Shown in pieces: positions 35,326 to 42,896 of a DNA stretch of 64,000 bases. Made by a program: the position numbers and the translations under genes. The DNA is from Streptomyces sp. 1331.2 (GTDB taxonomy: Bacteria > Actinomycetota > Actinomycetes > Streptomycetales > Streptomycetaceae), in contig NZ_OBMJ01000001.1 of assembly GCF_900199205.1 (NCBI RefSeq), positions 3,847,001 to 3,911,000 on the forward strand, in the 5' to 3' direction. The stretch's first letter is position 1. Each line of letters starts with the position of its first letter. The notes beneath the pieces were generated by a model that searched no databases, was not told where the DNA came from, and worked only from the letters and a program-made list of their open reading frames with translations.

Positions 35326-35855
35326 CCGAAATCGAGCTGCGCCGTTACCGCAAGTTGGATCAGCCGGCGCGACAGACGCTCATCGACTTGTATGCCGATG
35401 TTCGCGCGCCGCTTCTCCACCTGCCGAACTACGCCGTGGCCACGTTCGCCGAGCGCCTCGACCGACACGCGAGCGAGCCAGGTTTCGAGGTCGTAGTCGC
35501 CTATGACCAGGACCAGCCAGCCGGATACGCCTACGGCAACACCATCGAAGGCGGCGACCGCTGGTGGACTCGCATGGCCAAACCGCTGCCCGCTGAGATC
35601 ACCGCTACCCCTGCGCTCGCGTTGAAGGAGATTGGTGTCCGCATCCCGTGGCGCGGTACCGGTCTCGCTCGCCGCATACATGATTGCCTGGTCGCCGGCC
35701 GCACAGAGAAGCACGTGACGTTGATGGTCAACCCTGCTGCCGGTGACGGCAAGGTGTTGGCCCTGTACGAGTCGTGGGGGTACGAGGCGATCAACGAGGT
35801 ACGGCCGTCACCAGAAGCGCCGCCCCTGATTGCGATGCTTCGCAACCTGCCGTAA
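35322..35855 (+). CDS. GNAT family N-acetyltransferase
   Basis: A 177-residue GNAT protein: IELRRYRKLDQPARQTLIDLYADVRAP at the start, a beta-strand pair EVVVAYDQDQPAGYAYG, the acetyl-CoA loop LKEIGVRIPWRGTGLARRIHDCLVAGR (R/Q-x-x-G-x-G/A type), and VTLMVNPAAGDGKVLALYESWGYEAINEV. Genes for such acetyltransferases commonly follow this type of HTH-TPR regulator in streptomycetes. The acceptor, whether small molecule or protein, is unknown. It is translationally coupled to the regulator and followed by a strong hairpin. Confidence 0.85.
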   Translation: MTEIELRRYRKLDQPARQTLIDLYADVRAPLLHLPNYAVATFAERLDRHASEPGFEVVVAYDQDQPAGYAYGNTIEGGDRWWTRMAKPLPAEITATPALALKEIGVRIPWRGTGLARRIHDCLVAGRTEKHVTLMVNPAAGDGKVLALYESWGYEAINEVRPSPEAPPLIAMLRNLP

Positions 35856-35880
35856 GCCTGCGGGCTGGTTAACGACGAAG

Positions 35881-35917
35881 GCGCCCCCGTACCGGCCACA
35901 GGCCGGTACGGGGGCGC
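35881..35917. terminator. Bidirectional terminator between the left arm and the late operon
   Basis: A perfect 17-bp stem (GCGCCCCCGTACCGGCC and its complement) with a 3-nt loop ACA, followed by AGTTTTG. It separates the rightward acetyltransferase gene from the end of the leftward lysis genes. Confidence 0.9.
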
Positions 35918-35925
35918 AGTTTTGT

Positions 35926-36261
35926 CTACGGGGGGTCGAGGTGGCGGGCGGTTCGTTGGTCGACGCGGTCGACGGCGTCGCGCAGGCTTCCGCCCGAGTT
36001 GGGGTGTAGCTCGTGCTGCACGGCGGCGAGCTTGTGCTCGATCTGGTCGAGTCGGGTCATGACGCCGGCCCGCCCGGGGACGCCCGGGCGGTCGGCGGTG
36101 CCTTGCCAGTCGTCGACGAAGTCCTCGACGCGTTGCGCGAGCCGGCGAGCGGAACGGGTAGTGCGCCAGAGCAGGCCGGCCGCGCCGGCGACGGTGACGA
36201 CGGCGCCGCACCACAGCAGGATGGCGTCGAGGCTGGCGGCGCCGGTCGTCGGGTCGCTCAC
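35926..36261 (-). CDS. Phage lysis-cassette membrane protein with coiled coil
   Basis: A 111-residue protein with one N-terminal membrane helix (LDAILLWCGAVVTVAGAAGLLWRTT) and a C-terminal helical, heptad-like segment (VMTRLDQIEHKLAAVQHELHPNSGGSLRDAVDRVDQRTARHL). This layout occurs in small phage DUF2746/minor-holin-type proteins of the lysis cassette. The GTG start overlaps the stop of the holin-like gene (GTGA). It is the last gene of the late operon, just before a strong terminator. Confidence 0.7.
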   Translation of the reverse strand: MSDPTTGAASLDAILLWCGAVVTVAGAAGLLWRTTRSARRLAQRVEDFVDDWQGTADRPGVPGRAGVMTRLDQIEHKLAAVQHELHPNSGGSLRDAVDRVDQRTARHLDPP

Positions 36262-36488
36262 TCGATGGTGCCCTCGTCCGTCGGGGTGCGCAGCCACGCG
36301 GGCAGCAGCCGCTCGACGACGGGAAGCGCCATCAGTCGAGTGATCGCGCCGGCGACGGTGAGCGCGACGGCGACGCCGGGCAGGGCGTGCGGGATGCCGG
36401 CGGTGTCGACGAGCAGGGGGAGAGCGGCGAGCAGGCCGAGCAGGGTCTGCAGGCCGGTGCGGATGGTGCGCCGGGTGGCGTCGGTCAT
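36258..36488 (-). CDS. Holin-like protein
   Basis: A 76-residue protein with two predicted membrane helices (LQTLLGLLAALPLLVDTAGI and GVAVALTVAGAITRLMALPVV), a basic N-terminus and an acidic C-terminus. It lies directly downstream of two endolysin genes. Size, topology and position fit a class II holin that permeabilises the inner membrane at the end of the lytic cycle. The family name is not certain. It is coupled to the next small membrane protein gene. Confidence 0.75.
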   Translation of the reverse strand: MTDATRRTIRTGLQTLLGLLAALPLLVDTAGIPHALPGVAVALTVAGAITRLMALPVVERLLPAWLRTPTDEGTIE

Positions 36489-36511
36489 GGTGAGAGTCCT
36501 CTCGGTGGTGA

Positions 36512-37279
36512 TCAGGTGAGGGGCGCGGTCCATGCCGCGGCCCAAGTGGCGGGCCCGATGATCGAGTCCGTGTCGAGCCCCTTCTCGGACTGGAAGGCGT
36601 GGGCGACGCCGGCGGACTGTGGGCCGAAAATCCCGTCGACGTCGATCGACCAGCCGCGGGCGCGCATTCGCTGCTGCCACTGGCGGACGTCGTCGCCGCG
36701 CATGTACGGGGAGCGCAGCGAGATGTACCGGCCGGGCCACGAGGGGTAGCTCGGCACGGCCGGCGGGGTCGGCTGGGCGGGGGCGCCGAGCAGCTCGGCG
36801 GCGCGAGCGAGGATCGCGCCGCGCTGCGCCTTGCGGATCTCGCCGGGGCAGTCCGGGTGTCCGCCCCATGCGGCGCCGCCGGCGCCGTGGAAGGTGAGGC
36901 CGCGCTCGGTGGTGGAGTCGATGACCTGCAGGGGCCAGGCCCACAGGCCGGCGCCCCACGCGTAGATGCGGGCGACTCCCTCGATCTGCTCCGGGGTGAG
37001 CGGCTCGTCGGGGTGTCCCTCAGTCTCGACGGACGCGTACGCGCGGTTGCCGGCGCCCTGCGCCCACGCGCGGTCGTTGCCGGTGTCGACGTACTGCTCG
37101 ATGCGGCCCGACTTGCTCACCCAGAAGTCGGACGATGCCTCGGATTCCTCGTCGTCGAACCAGCCGTACGGCGAGTTGTTGCCGGCCTGTACGTGCAGGA
37201 CGAGCCCGCGCTGCTCGGTGCGGCCGTGCGGGGTGTAGTTGCGGACGGGGCGCCAGACGGCGCCGGGCATGCGTGCCAC
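36512..37279 (-). CDS. Endolysin: N-acetylmuramoyl-L-alanine amidase with PG-binding domain
   Basis: A 255-residue endolysin. Residues 10-150 form an Amidase_2 domain with GLVLHVQAGNNS (His29), VETEGHP and FHGAGGAAWGGHPDCPGEI (His131, His141, Cys144 region), the expected zinc site. Residues 185-250 form a PG_binding_1 domain (LRSPYMRGDDVRQWQQRMRARG and GIFGPQSAGVAHAFQSEKGL). It cleaves the amide between muramic acid and the stem peptide. GTG 37279, preceded by TGGAGAC, is the start. There is no signal peptide, so export through the holin is expected. Confidence 0.9.
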   Translation of the reverse strand: MARMPGAVWRPVRNYTPHGRTEQRGLVLHVQAGNNSPYGWFDDEESEASSDFWVSKSGRIEQYVDTGNDRAWAQGAGNRAYASVETEGHPDEPLTPEQIEGVARIYAWGAGLWAWPLQVIDSTTERGLTFHGAGGAAWGGHPDCPGEIRKAQRGAILARAAELLGAPAQPTPPAVPSYPSWPGRYISLRSPYMRGDDVRQWQQRMRARGWSIDVDGIFGPQSAGVAHAFQSEKGLDTDSIIGPATWAAAWTAPLT

Positions 37280-37351
37280 GGTGGTTGTCTCCAGACATGC
37301 GAAAGCCCCGGCCGGATCGGCACGGGGCGGCGGAAGGTGGGGCGGGGTGGC

Positions 37352-38485
37352 TTACCGGACGGTGAAGCCGTGCCGGCGGGCGAGCTCGGCCAGGGACGCG
37401 AGGCCGGGGATGCCGTCGGCGCCGGGCCCGGAGTAGCCGAGCTGGCGCTGCCACGCGGCGTAGGCCGCGACGGTGCGGGAGCCGAACGAGCCGTCGCCGG
37501 CGTAGCTGTCGAGCAGCCCCTCGGCGGCGAGCGCGGCCTCGACCGGGCGCACCGCGGCCGGGTAGGTGGTGCCGCCCTGCGGCAGGTCGGGATCGCGGCG
37601 GGCGGCGGCGATCAGCTCGTCGAGGTCGACGACCTGCTGCTCGCCCGGCAGGGTGCCGCCGAGCAGGCGCCGCAGCGACTGCTCACCGGGCACGCCATCG
37701 GCGTCGCTGCCGGTGTAGCCGAGCTGCCGCTGCCACTCGGCGTAGTTGAGGGTGTCGGGGTCGCGCCAGTCCTCATCCGGCCCGACCGCGTAGTGCGAGC
37801 CGTGGCCGGCCGCGATGAGTGCCTCGCCGACCTGCCGCACGTGCGGCCCGTGCGCGCCGTAGCCGTACTCAAGGCCGGCGATCGTCACGCGATGCCGGGC
37901 CGGGGTCGCCGGCTGCTCCGGCGCGGGGGCCGGCTGCGGGTCCGGGGCGGGTTCGGTGCCGGTGGCCCGGGCCACGATCGCGGGAAACACGACGTCCCGC
38001 CACTGCTCGATCCGGGCCGGCCCGGGGCAGGCGGTGCCGGACGTCGACCACGCCCGGAACAGGCCGTGATACCCGTACCCGGGGTCATCCGGGGTGCGGC
38101 AGATGCGCAGCGGGATGCCGTGCTCGTGGTGGAGCCAGACGCCGAGCTGCACGATCTGCTCGACCTGCGCCGGCGTCCACGGGTCGGAGTGGTCGGTGTT
38201 GCTCGCGGACTCCAGCGACACGGCGCCGGTGCCGTCGCTGCGCCGGTTGGCCGCGGCGTTGGCGTCGGCTCGGGTCTGCGTGCCGATGAACTGCGCGAGC
38301 GAGCCGTCGAAGCCGACCGCGAAGTGACTTTCGAGGTTGGTCGAGTCGCGCCAGTACTCGAACACGCGGCCCGGGGACCAGGGGGCGGCGATCGAGTGCA
38401 CGATGAACTGCGTTGGGGAGATAGCCGGTTGCGCGTCCGATTCGGGCTGCAGCTCCATGCGCTGTGCTGCGGGGTACCAGGACAA
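37352..38485 (-). CDS. Second endolysin-like amidase with two C-terminal peptidoglycan-binding repeats
   Basis: A 377-residue amidase. The N-terminal domain has QFIVHSIAAPW, HHEHGIPLRICRTPDDPGYGYHGLFRAW and GTACPGPARIEQW, an Amidase_2 (PGRP-like) zinc site. After a Pro/Ala linker, two similar 60-residue repeats follow, each ending in WQRQLGY, then DADGVPG or GADGIPG. TTG 38485 is chosen because GGAGG lies seven bases before it. An ATG at 38503 would place that ribosome site inside the gene. It may be a virion-associated lysin or a second endolysin. It lies between the tail genes and endolysin 1. Confidence 0.85.
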   Translation of the reverse strand: MSWYPAAQRMELQPESDAQPAISPTQFIVHSIAAPWSPGRVFEYWRDSTNLESHFAVGFDGSLAQFIGTQTRADANAAANRRSDGTGAVSLESASNTDHSDPWTPAQVEQIVQLGVWLHHEHGIPLRICRTPDDPGYGYHGLFRAWSTSGTACPGPARIEQWRDVVFPAIVARATGTEPAPDPQPAPAPEQPATPARHRVTIAGLEYGYGAHGPHVRQVGEALIAAGHGSHYAVGPDEDWRDPDTLNYAEWQRQLGYTGSDADGVPGEQSLRRLLGGTLPGEQQVVDLDELIAAARRDPDLPQGGTTYPAAVRPVEAALAAEGLLDSYAGDGSFGSRTVAAYAAWQRQLGYSGPGADGIPGLASLAELARRHGFTVR

Positions 38486-38561
38486 GGGGTTTCCTCCGGG
38501 CATGCGAAAGCCCCGGGGCCGGCCGGCCGCGGGGCGTGAACGTGGTTGCTGTGGTGGTGGG

Positions 38562-39290
38562 TTAGGACTGAACGCCAACGGCCCCGACCGGGCAGGCGTA
38601 TACGGTGCCGCCGCCACCGGTGCGCCATGCCTTGATCTCGACCGTCGCCACGCTGGCGTAATCGCCCGGGCAGGGGGCGGCGCCGTCGCTCCAGTGGAAC
38701 CACGCGCCGTCGCCGATGTTGTGGGCTTCCCCCCACGGCGAGCCGTTGACGTAGACCTGTACGACGCCGGTCGTGCCCTGGTCGGCCGCGGCGAAGCCGG
38801 ATACGACGAGCTTCGGGTGATACCGGATGTGTGCGGCGGTCCACATGCTGTCGGGGCTGCCGCTGTCGGTCGTGGCGTACCGGTCGAGCTTGTAGGCGGG
38901 GTAGAACGGCGAGTGCAGGTAAGGGACGGCCAGGCCGCCGGCGACCCGGTCCTCGGTGAAGATGGTGTTGCCGCGGCTGTCGTCGATGGTGATGCCTTGC
39001 GGCATGGTGCCATCGGATGCCATCGACAGGGCCAGTGACCCATCCTCGCGGCTGATCAGTACGCCGTACTGGCCGCTACCGTCGGCGTGCGCGGGGGAGA
39101 TACCGCCGATGTACACGAGGTCTTTTCCCGAAGGGGTCTGAACGGTGAGGGTTCCGCCCTCTCCGATGACGACCTGTCCGTGCTGGATCTTGTCGAGTGC
39201 CGGCCGGGTCTGTGCGCGGCCGGATAGCTCGCGCACCTGGCGTTCGAGCGTGCGGATTCGGTCGAGCAGGTCCTGCGGGATCGCTGCCAT
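38562..39290 (-). CDS. Phage minor tail/baseplate protein
   Basis: A 242-residue protein with an N-terminal coiled coil (DLLDRIRTLERQVRELSGRAQTRPALDKI) and then beta-rich sequence with GGTLTVQTPSGKDLVYIGGI, DGSLALSMASDG and YVNGSPWGEAHNIGDGAWFHW. This architecture is usual for small tail-tip or fibre-like proteins at the end of siphovirus tail modules. ATG 39290 overlaps the stop of the upstream tail gene (ATGA). Host-receptor contact is possible but not shown. Confidence 0.75.
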   Translation of the reverse strand: MAAIPQDLLDRIRTLERQVRELSGRAQTRPALDKIQHGQVVIGEGGTLTVQTPSGKDLVYIGGISPAHADGSGQYGVLISREDGSLALSMASDGTMPQGITIDDSRGNTIFTEDRVAGGLAVPYLHSPFYPAYKLDRYATTDSGSPDSMWTAAHIRYHPKLVVSGFAAADQGTTGVVQVYVNGSPWGEAHNIGDGAWFHWSDGAAPCPGDYASVATVEIKAWRTGGGGTVYACPVGAVGVQS

Positions 39291-40393
39291 CAGGCGGCCT
39301 CCAGGGTGAGTTTTGCGGTTTCGGGTCGGCCGCGTTCGGGCGGTGAGATGGCGATGCCGACGATGCGGTATCGCGCGGTCATGCCTTCGGGCCACCACAG
39401 ATCGGTGATCCGCAGACGCACGGCGGCGCCGAGCATGGCGGGGCTGATCTGTCCGTCGAGCCGCACCGTGATCTCGGGGATGGTGAGCGGCCGGAGGCGG
39501 GCGGCGGCGTCCGCCCGGGCGTGCGCGTCGAGGGTGGTCTGCTGCTCGACGGTCTGATAGTCCGAGCTTCCGTCGAGGCGCGGCCAGCCGGCCTCGATGT
39601 CCGCTGTGTTGGTGATGTGCTCGGACATGAGCGGTGACGAGTTCGCGGTCTGGTTGCGGTTGGTCGAGGCGCCCCTCGACTGCCAACTGTTCGCCTGCCC
39701 GGTGGCGTCGACGGCCCACGAGTAGGACTCGATCGGGCCGGGCCGGGTGAGGACGATGTCGCGGGCGCCCGCGGTGATGCGGGGGTATCCGAGCTGCAAC
39801 TGCTTGATTCGCCGGCCGGTGTCCGAGTCACGGTACGAGCCGATGCGCCACTCGAACCCGTTCTCGACCCTGGACAGGGCGTCGATGATGTCCCGGACGT
39901 ACGGGAGATCGAACCGGGAGTAGAACCGGTCACGGGTCACGCCCGAGACATCGGTGCCGGCCTCGATGCCGATGTCGCCGCCGGGCTGCTCGGCCACGTA
40001 GGCGAGCAGGTTCCGCACGATGTCGAACTGATCGACGCCGGCGGCCTGTTGGCTGTCGTAGAGCATCCGGCGGTTGAGGTAGCTGTCCCAGGTGGCGGCC
40101 TGCAGGCTGAGCGCGAGATACCCGCGGGCATCGCTCGCCAGGCTGGTTGTCCACAGGATGCCGCCCCACCAGATGTCGCCGCCGCGCTCCACCCACAGCG
40201 CGGTGCGCCCCGGTACGAGGGACGCGCGGGCCCGGGCGGCGAGCTCAGCCGTGACGATCCGCACCGTGCCCTGCAGGGCGCCGGTTTTGCCGATGTAGTC
40301 GTCGAGGCTCACGCCCCACAGCGGCAGGACGTCGAGCAGCTGGTCGGACCGCAGATCGCAGATCAGCACCCGGTACGGGGTGTGCGCGCTCAT
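39290..40393 (-). CDS. Phage tail protein, Gp37-like
   Basis: A 367-residue protein beginning with [40 protein letters not shown] and containing [37 protein letters not shown] and a later [23 protein letters not shown]. It resembles the siphovirus ReqiPepy6 Gp37-like tail proteins that follow the distal tail gene in actinophages, and may act as the tail-associated hub. Coupled by ATGA overlaps on both sides. It has no enzymatic motif. Confidence 0.75.
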   Translation of the reverse strand: MSAHTPYRVLICDLRSDQLLDVLPLWGVSLDDYIGKTGALQGTVRIVTAELAARARASLVPGRTALWVERGGDIWWGGILWTTSLASDARGYLALSLQAATWDSYLNRRMLYDSQQAAGVDQFDIVRNLLAYVAEQPGGDIGIEAGTDVSGVTRDRFYSRFDLPYVRDIIDALSRVENGFEWRIGSYRDSDTGRRIKQLQLGYPRITAGARDIVLTRPGPIESYSWAVDATGQANSWQSRGASTNRNQTANSSPLMSEHITNTADIEAGWPRLDGSSDYQTVEQQTTLDAHARADAAARLRPLTIPEITVRLDGQISPAMLGAAVRLRITDLWWPEGMTARYRIVGIAISPPERGRPETAKLTLEAA

Positions 40394-41538
40394 ATGGACT
40401 CGTACGAGAGCTGCACGCGCATGGTCGAGTTGCTGCTGCCCCAGTAGTAGCCGGCGCCGCCAGGGCTGACCCATCCGAGATCAGACTGCCGGTAGGCGAA
40501 GACTGTCGCCGCGGTGCCGGAGCGCTCAACCACGGGGACGAGCGACTTCCACGCGTTCCCGCCACCGTCGATGTATCGGCCGGTTCCCTGCCACCCCCAG
40601 GGGGCGCTACTCGGGTTGGCCGCGGTGAACGGTAGCGACACGGTGATGCTGCCGGTGCCGAGCGAGCCGCCCGTGCCCCAGTTCAGCCACGCGACGACGT
40701 CGACCCGCTTACCAATCCGGCAGTACCGGCCGCCAAAGGTGGACGCGCCAAGCACATCCAGGCCGCTCCACGTGGGGGTATACGACTTCCAGCCGCCAAG
40801 CGGAATCCACGCCGAGCCGTCCCAGCGGTCGAGCCCTGTCGCGCTGTCGCGCCACTGACCGATGTACCCGCCAGTGAACGAGAGCGCCGGCGCGATGCCC
40901 CCGATGCCGGACGGGTAATCGACCCACTTCGAGCCGCTCCACCGCTCCAAGCGGCCGTTGTTGTCGCGCCACTGCCCGATGTAGGCGCCCGGATCGGTGG
41001 ACTTGTCCGGGCGGATGCCACCGGCGGACACGGTGAAGGTCCGCAGGTCGGTAACGGCGGTCGCCCAGGTGATGCCGCCCGTTCCGGCAGACGCGCCGAC
41101 CGGCACGCGCACCTGCCACAGCGGCAGCGAGCAGGCCGGCGCCGCGGGCGCGACCGGTGCCGACGCCGGGGTGCCCGGGATGATCTCAACCGCGGCCAGC
41201 GTCTGGCCGGACGTGTCGAACAGCTGGTCATAGACCCGGAGCACGACAAGGTCGATCCGGTCGTACTGCGTGTGCCCGGGTGCGAAGGTGAGCGACTCGG
41301 GGGCCGTCACCGCGACCGGATAGGCACCCTGCAGGGTGCTGCCCTGCACGACAGCGCGGCCGATGCCGAGCTGCGCCTGCATGGCGGCGGCGCCGGTGAG
41401 GCTGAGCGGGTCGCCGCCAGGGATGACGCCGGGGGCGGTGTTGGCCGGGCCGGCGGGGGTCATGGTGCCGATGGGAGCGGCACGGGTGTCCGCCCTGGTC
41501 TGTCCGGCCGGCGGGAGCCAGGCGGCGCGCACGGTCAT
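40390..41538 (-). CDS. Phage tail/fibre protein with GxYIGQWRD repeats
   Basis: A 382-residue protein. The N-terminal 190 residues ([51 protein letters not shown]) match minor tail proteins of actinophages. Two repeats follow ([23 protein letters not shown] and [22 protein letters not shown]), each ending in a W-x-G-S/T-x-W motif, and then a C-terminal beta domain with [18 protein letters not shown] that is typical of receptor-binding fibre tips. It is the best candidate for host recognition in the window. Confidence 0.75.
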   Translation of the reverse strand: MTVRAAWLPPAGQTRADTRAAPIGTMTPAGPANTAPGVIPGGDPLSLTGAAAMQAQLGIGRAVVQGSTLQGAYPVAVTAPESLTFAPGHTQYDRIDLVVLRVYDQLFDTSGQTLAAVEIIPGTPASAPVAPAAPACSLPLWQVRVPVGASAGTGGITWATAVTDLRTFTVSAGGIRPDKSTDPGAYIGQWRDNNGRLERWSGSKWVDYPSGIGGIAPALSFTGGYIGQWRDSATGLDRWDGSAWIPLGGWKSYTPTWSGLDVLGASTFGGRYCRIGKRVDVVAWLNWGTGGSLGTGSITVSLPFTAANPSSAPWGWQGTGRYIDGGGNAWKSLVPVVERSGTAATVFAYRQSDLGWVSPGGAGYYWGSSNSTMRVQLSYESI

Positions 41539-41552
41539 GCGGTTCTCTCCTC

Positions 41553-42896
41553 CTACCAGTAGGCGTGTCGCCAGCGCAGGACGGCGCGGGCGGCGGGATC
41601 GGGTACGGACTCGGCAGCGCCGCGGAACGCGAACGAGCTCTCGCCTGGCGGGATGACGAGCAGCTGCTCGGGCGCCGAGAGCGGCGTCGCGGTATAGATC
41701 CGGGAGGCGCCGGCCAGGGTGACCGTGCCGGCCGCGGCGTCGACGAGCAGCTCGTCGCCGACGGCGAGCTCGATGTCGTAGGCCCAGGTACGACCAGTGC
41801 GCACGCAGGTAACCGATGGGCTCACTACGGGCCCACGGATGGCCAGGACGGCGGGGGCCGGCGCGTCTCCGGCGTTGACGGCGGTAAGGGTGCCGGTCGA
41901 GCCGGCCGTGCCCCAGTCCAGCGCGAGCAGACTCTCGCCGTACGGGCTCGGCACGGTCAGAGTCGAGCCACCAATCGGGACTGTCGCCGGCGTCGGGATG
42001 GCCTCCCATTCCATGATCGGCCGAACGTACGCGGAGCCGGCCGGGGCGGTCGCTGCTACCTGACTGCTGCTCTGGCCGTACGACGTCGACAGGTAGTCCC
42101 CGGCAGCGTTCGCCCACTCAACATTGACCGTGGCGCCGGCCGGTAGCTGCAGCGCCCGGAAGGTCACGGCGTCGCCGGGCCGGACGGGGAAGGCAGTGTT
42201 TCCGCCGGCCGGACCGACCCACGCGACCTGTGCCGGGTCGTTGCTGCTCGCTGCGGTCACTGTCGCCGTGGCGGCGCCGGCCGCGGTGCCCAGGGTGAGC
42301 CCCTGCAGTGCCCACCATGCGGTGAGCGGCGGCTGTCCGGTGGCCTGCGCCTGTGGCAGCACCTGCACCGGGGCGGATGGGTTCACGTGCCAGTCGAGGC
42401 CGGCCTCATCCCGCGGCAGGCCACTCTCGGCGCTCTGCTCGGCGAGCGAGTACCTGCGAGGGTCGGACGCTTCGAACAACAGCGCAGCACCCGCGATCGT
42501 CCCCGTGCGGTATCCCTTCCCGACCGGGACAGCTCGACGCAGACACCGCGCCCACACCACGAGCGGCCCGCGGTCGTCGAGGTGGACGACGAGCGGCTGC
42601 TCGGCGTCCATCGACGACGTGCCCGCGCCGAACCGCCGTACGGTCTCGCCGAGTTGAGAAACGGGTGCCCGGATGGTGATGCCCTCGACGGTGATCGTTC
42701 GAGGCTGCGCCCAGAGCTCACCGGGGTAAGCGCCGTGCCCGGCCGGCCGGTTGACCGTGCCGGAGTCGAGCGGCGGTGAGTCTTCCCACCCGGTGAGCGA
42801 GCGCCACCGGTAGGCGGTGCCCGGGCCGAGCAGCAGCTGCTCGCCGAACTGGATGTGCCCGGGGAGGGTGACGCGGTCGCCGGCCGCCATGGTCAC
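41553..42896 (-). CDS. Phage distal tail-like protein
   Basis: A 447-residue protein directly after the tape measure gene, coupled by a GTGA overlap. The first 150 residues (LPGHIQFGEQLLLGPGTAYRWRSLTGWEDSPPLDSG, GELWAQPRTITVEGITI) look like the siphovirus Dit fold. A long beta-rich middle with GTAAGAATATVTAASSND and a last domain (TCVRTGRTWAYDIELAVGDELLVDAAAGTVTLAGA) resembling the phage tail protein C-terminus follow. It should cap the tail tube at its tip. Confidence 0.8.
   Translation of the reverse strand: MTMAAGDRVTLPGHIQFGEQLLLGPGTAYRWRSLTGWEDSPPLDSGTVNRPAGHGAYPGELWAQPRTITVEGITIRAPVSQLGETVRRFGAGTSSMDAEQPLVVHLDDRGPLVVWARCLRRAVPVGKGYRTGTIAGAALLFEASDPRRYSLAEQSAESGLPRDEAGLDWHVNPSAPVQVLPQAQATGQPPLTAWWALQGLTLGTAAGAATATVTAASSNDPAQVAWVGPAGGNTAFPVRPGDAVTFRALQLPAGATVNVEWANAAGDYLSTSYGQSSSQVAATAPAGSAYVRPIMEWEAIPTPATVPIGGSTLTVPSPYGESLLALDWGTAGSTGTLTAVNAGDAPAPAVLAIRGPVVSPSVTCVRTGRTWAYDIELAVGDELLVDAAAGTVTLAGASRIYTATPLSAPEQLLVIPPGESSFAFRGAAESVPDPAARAVLRWRHAYW

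Noticed and set aside
29180..35925. An integrase or excisionase next to the left attachment site
   Set aside because: All frames were read, and no tyrosine or serine recombinase motifs are present. The integrase is presumably at the right end of the prophage, outside the window.
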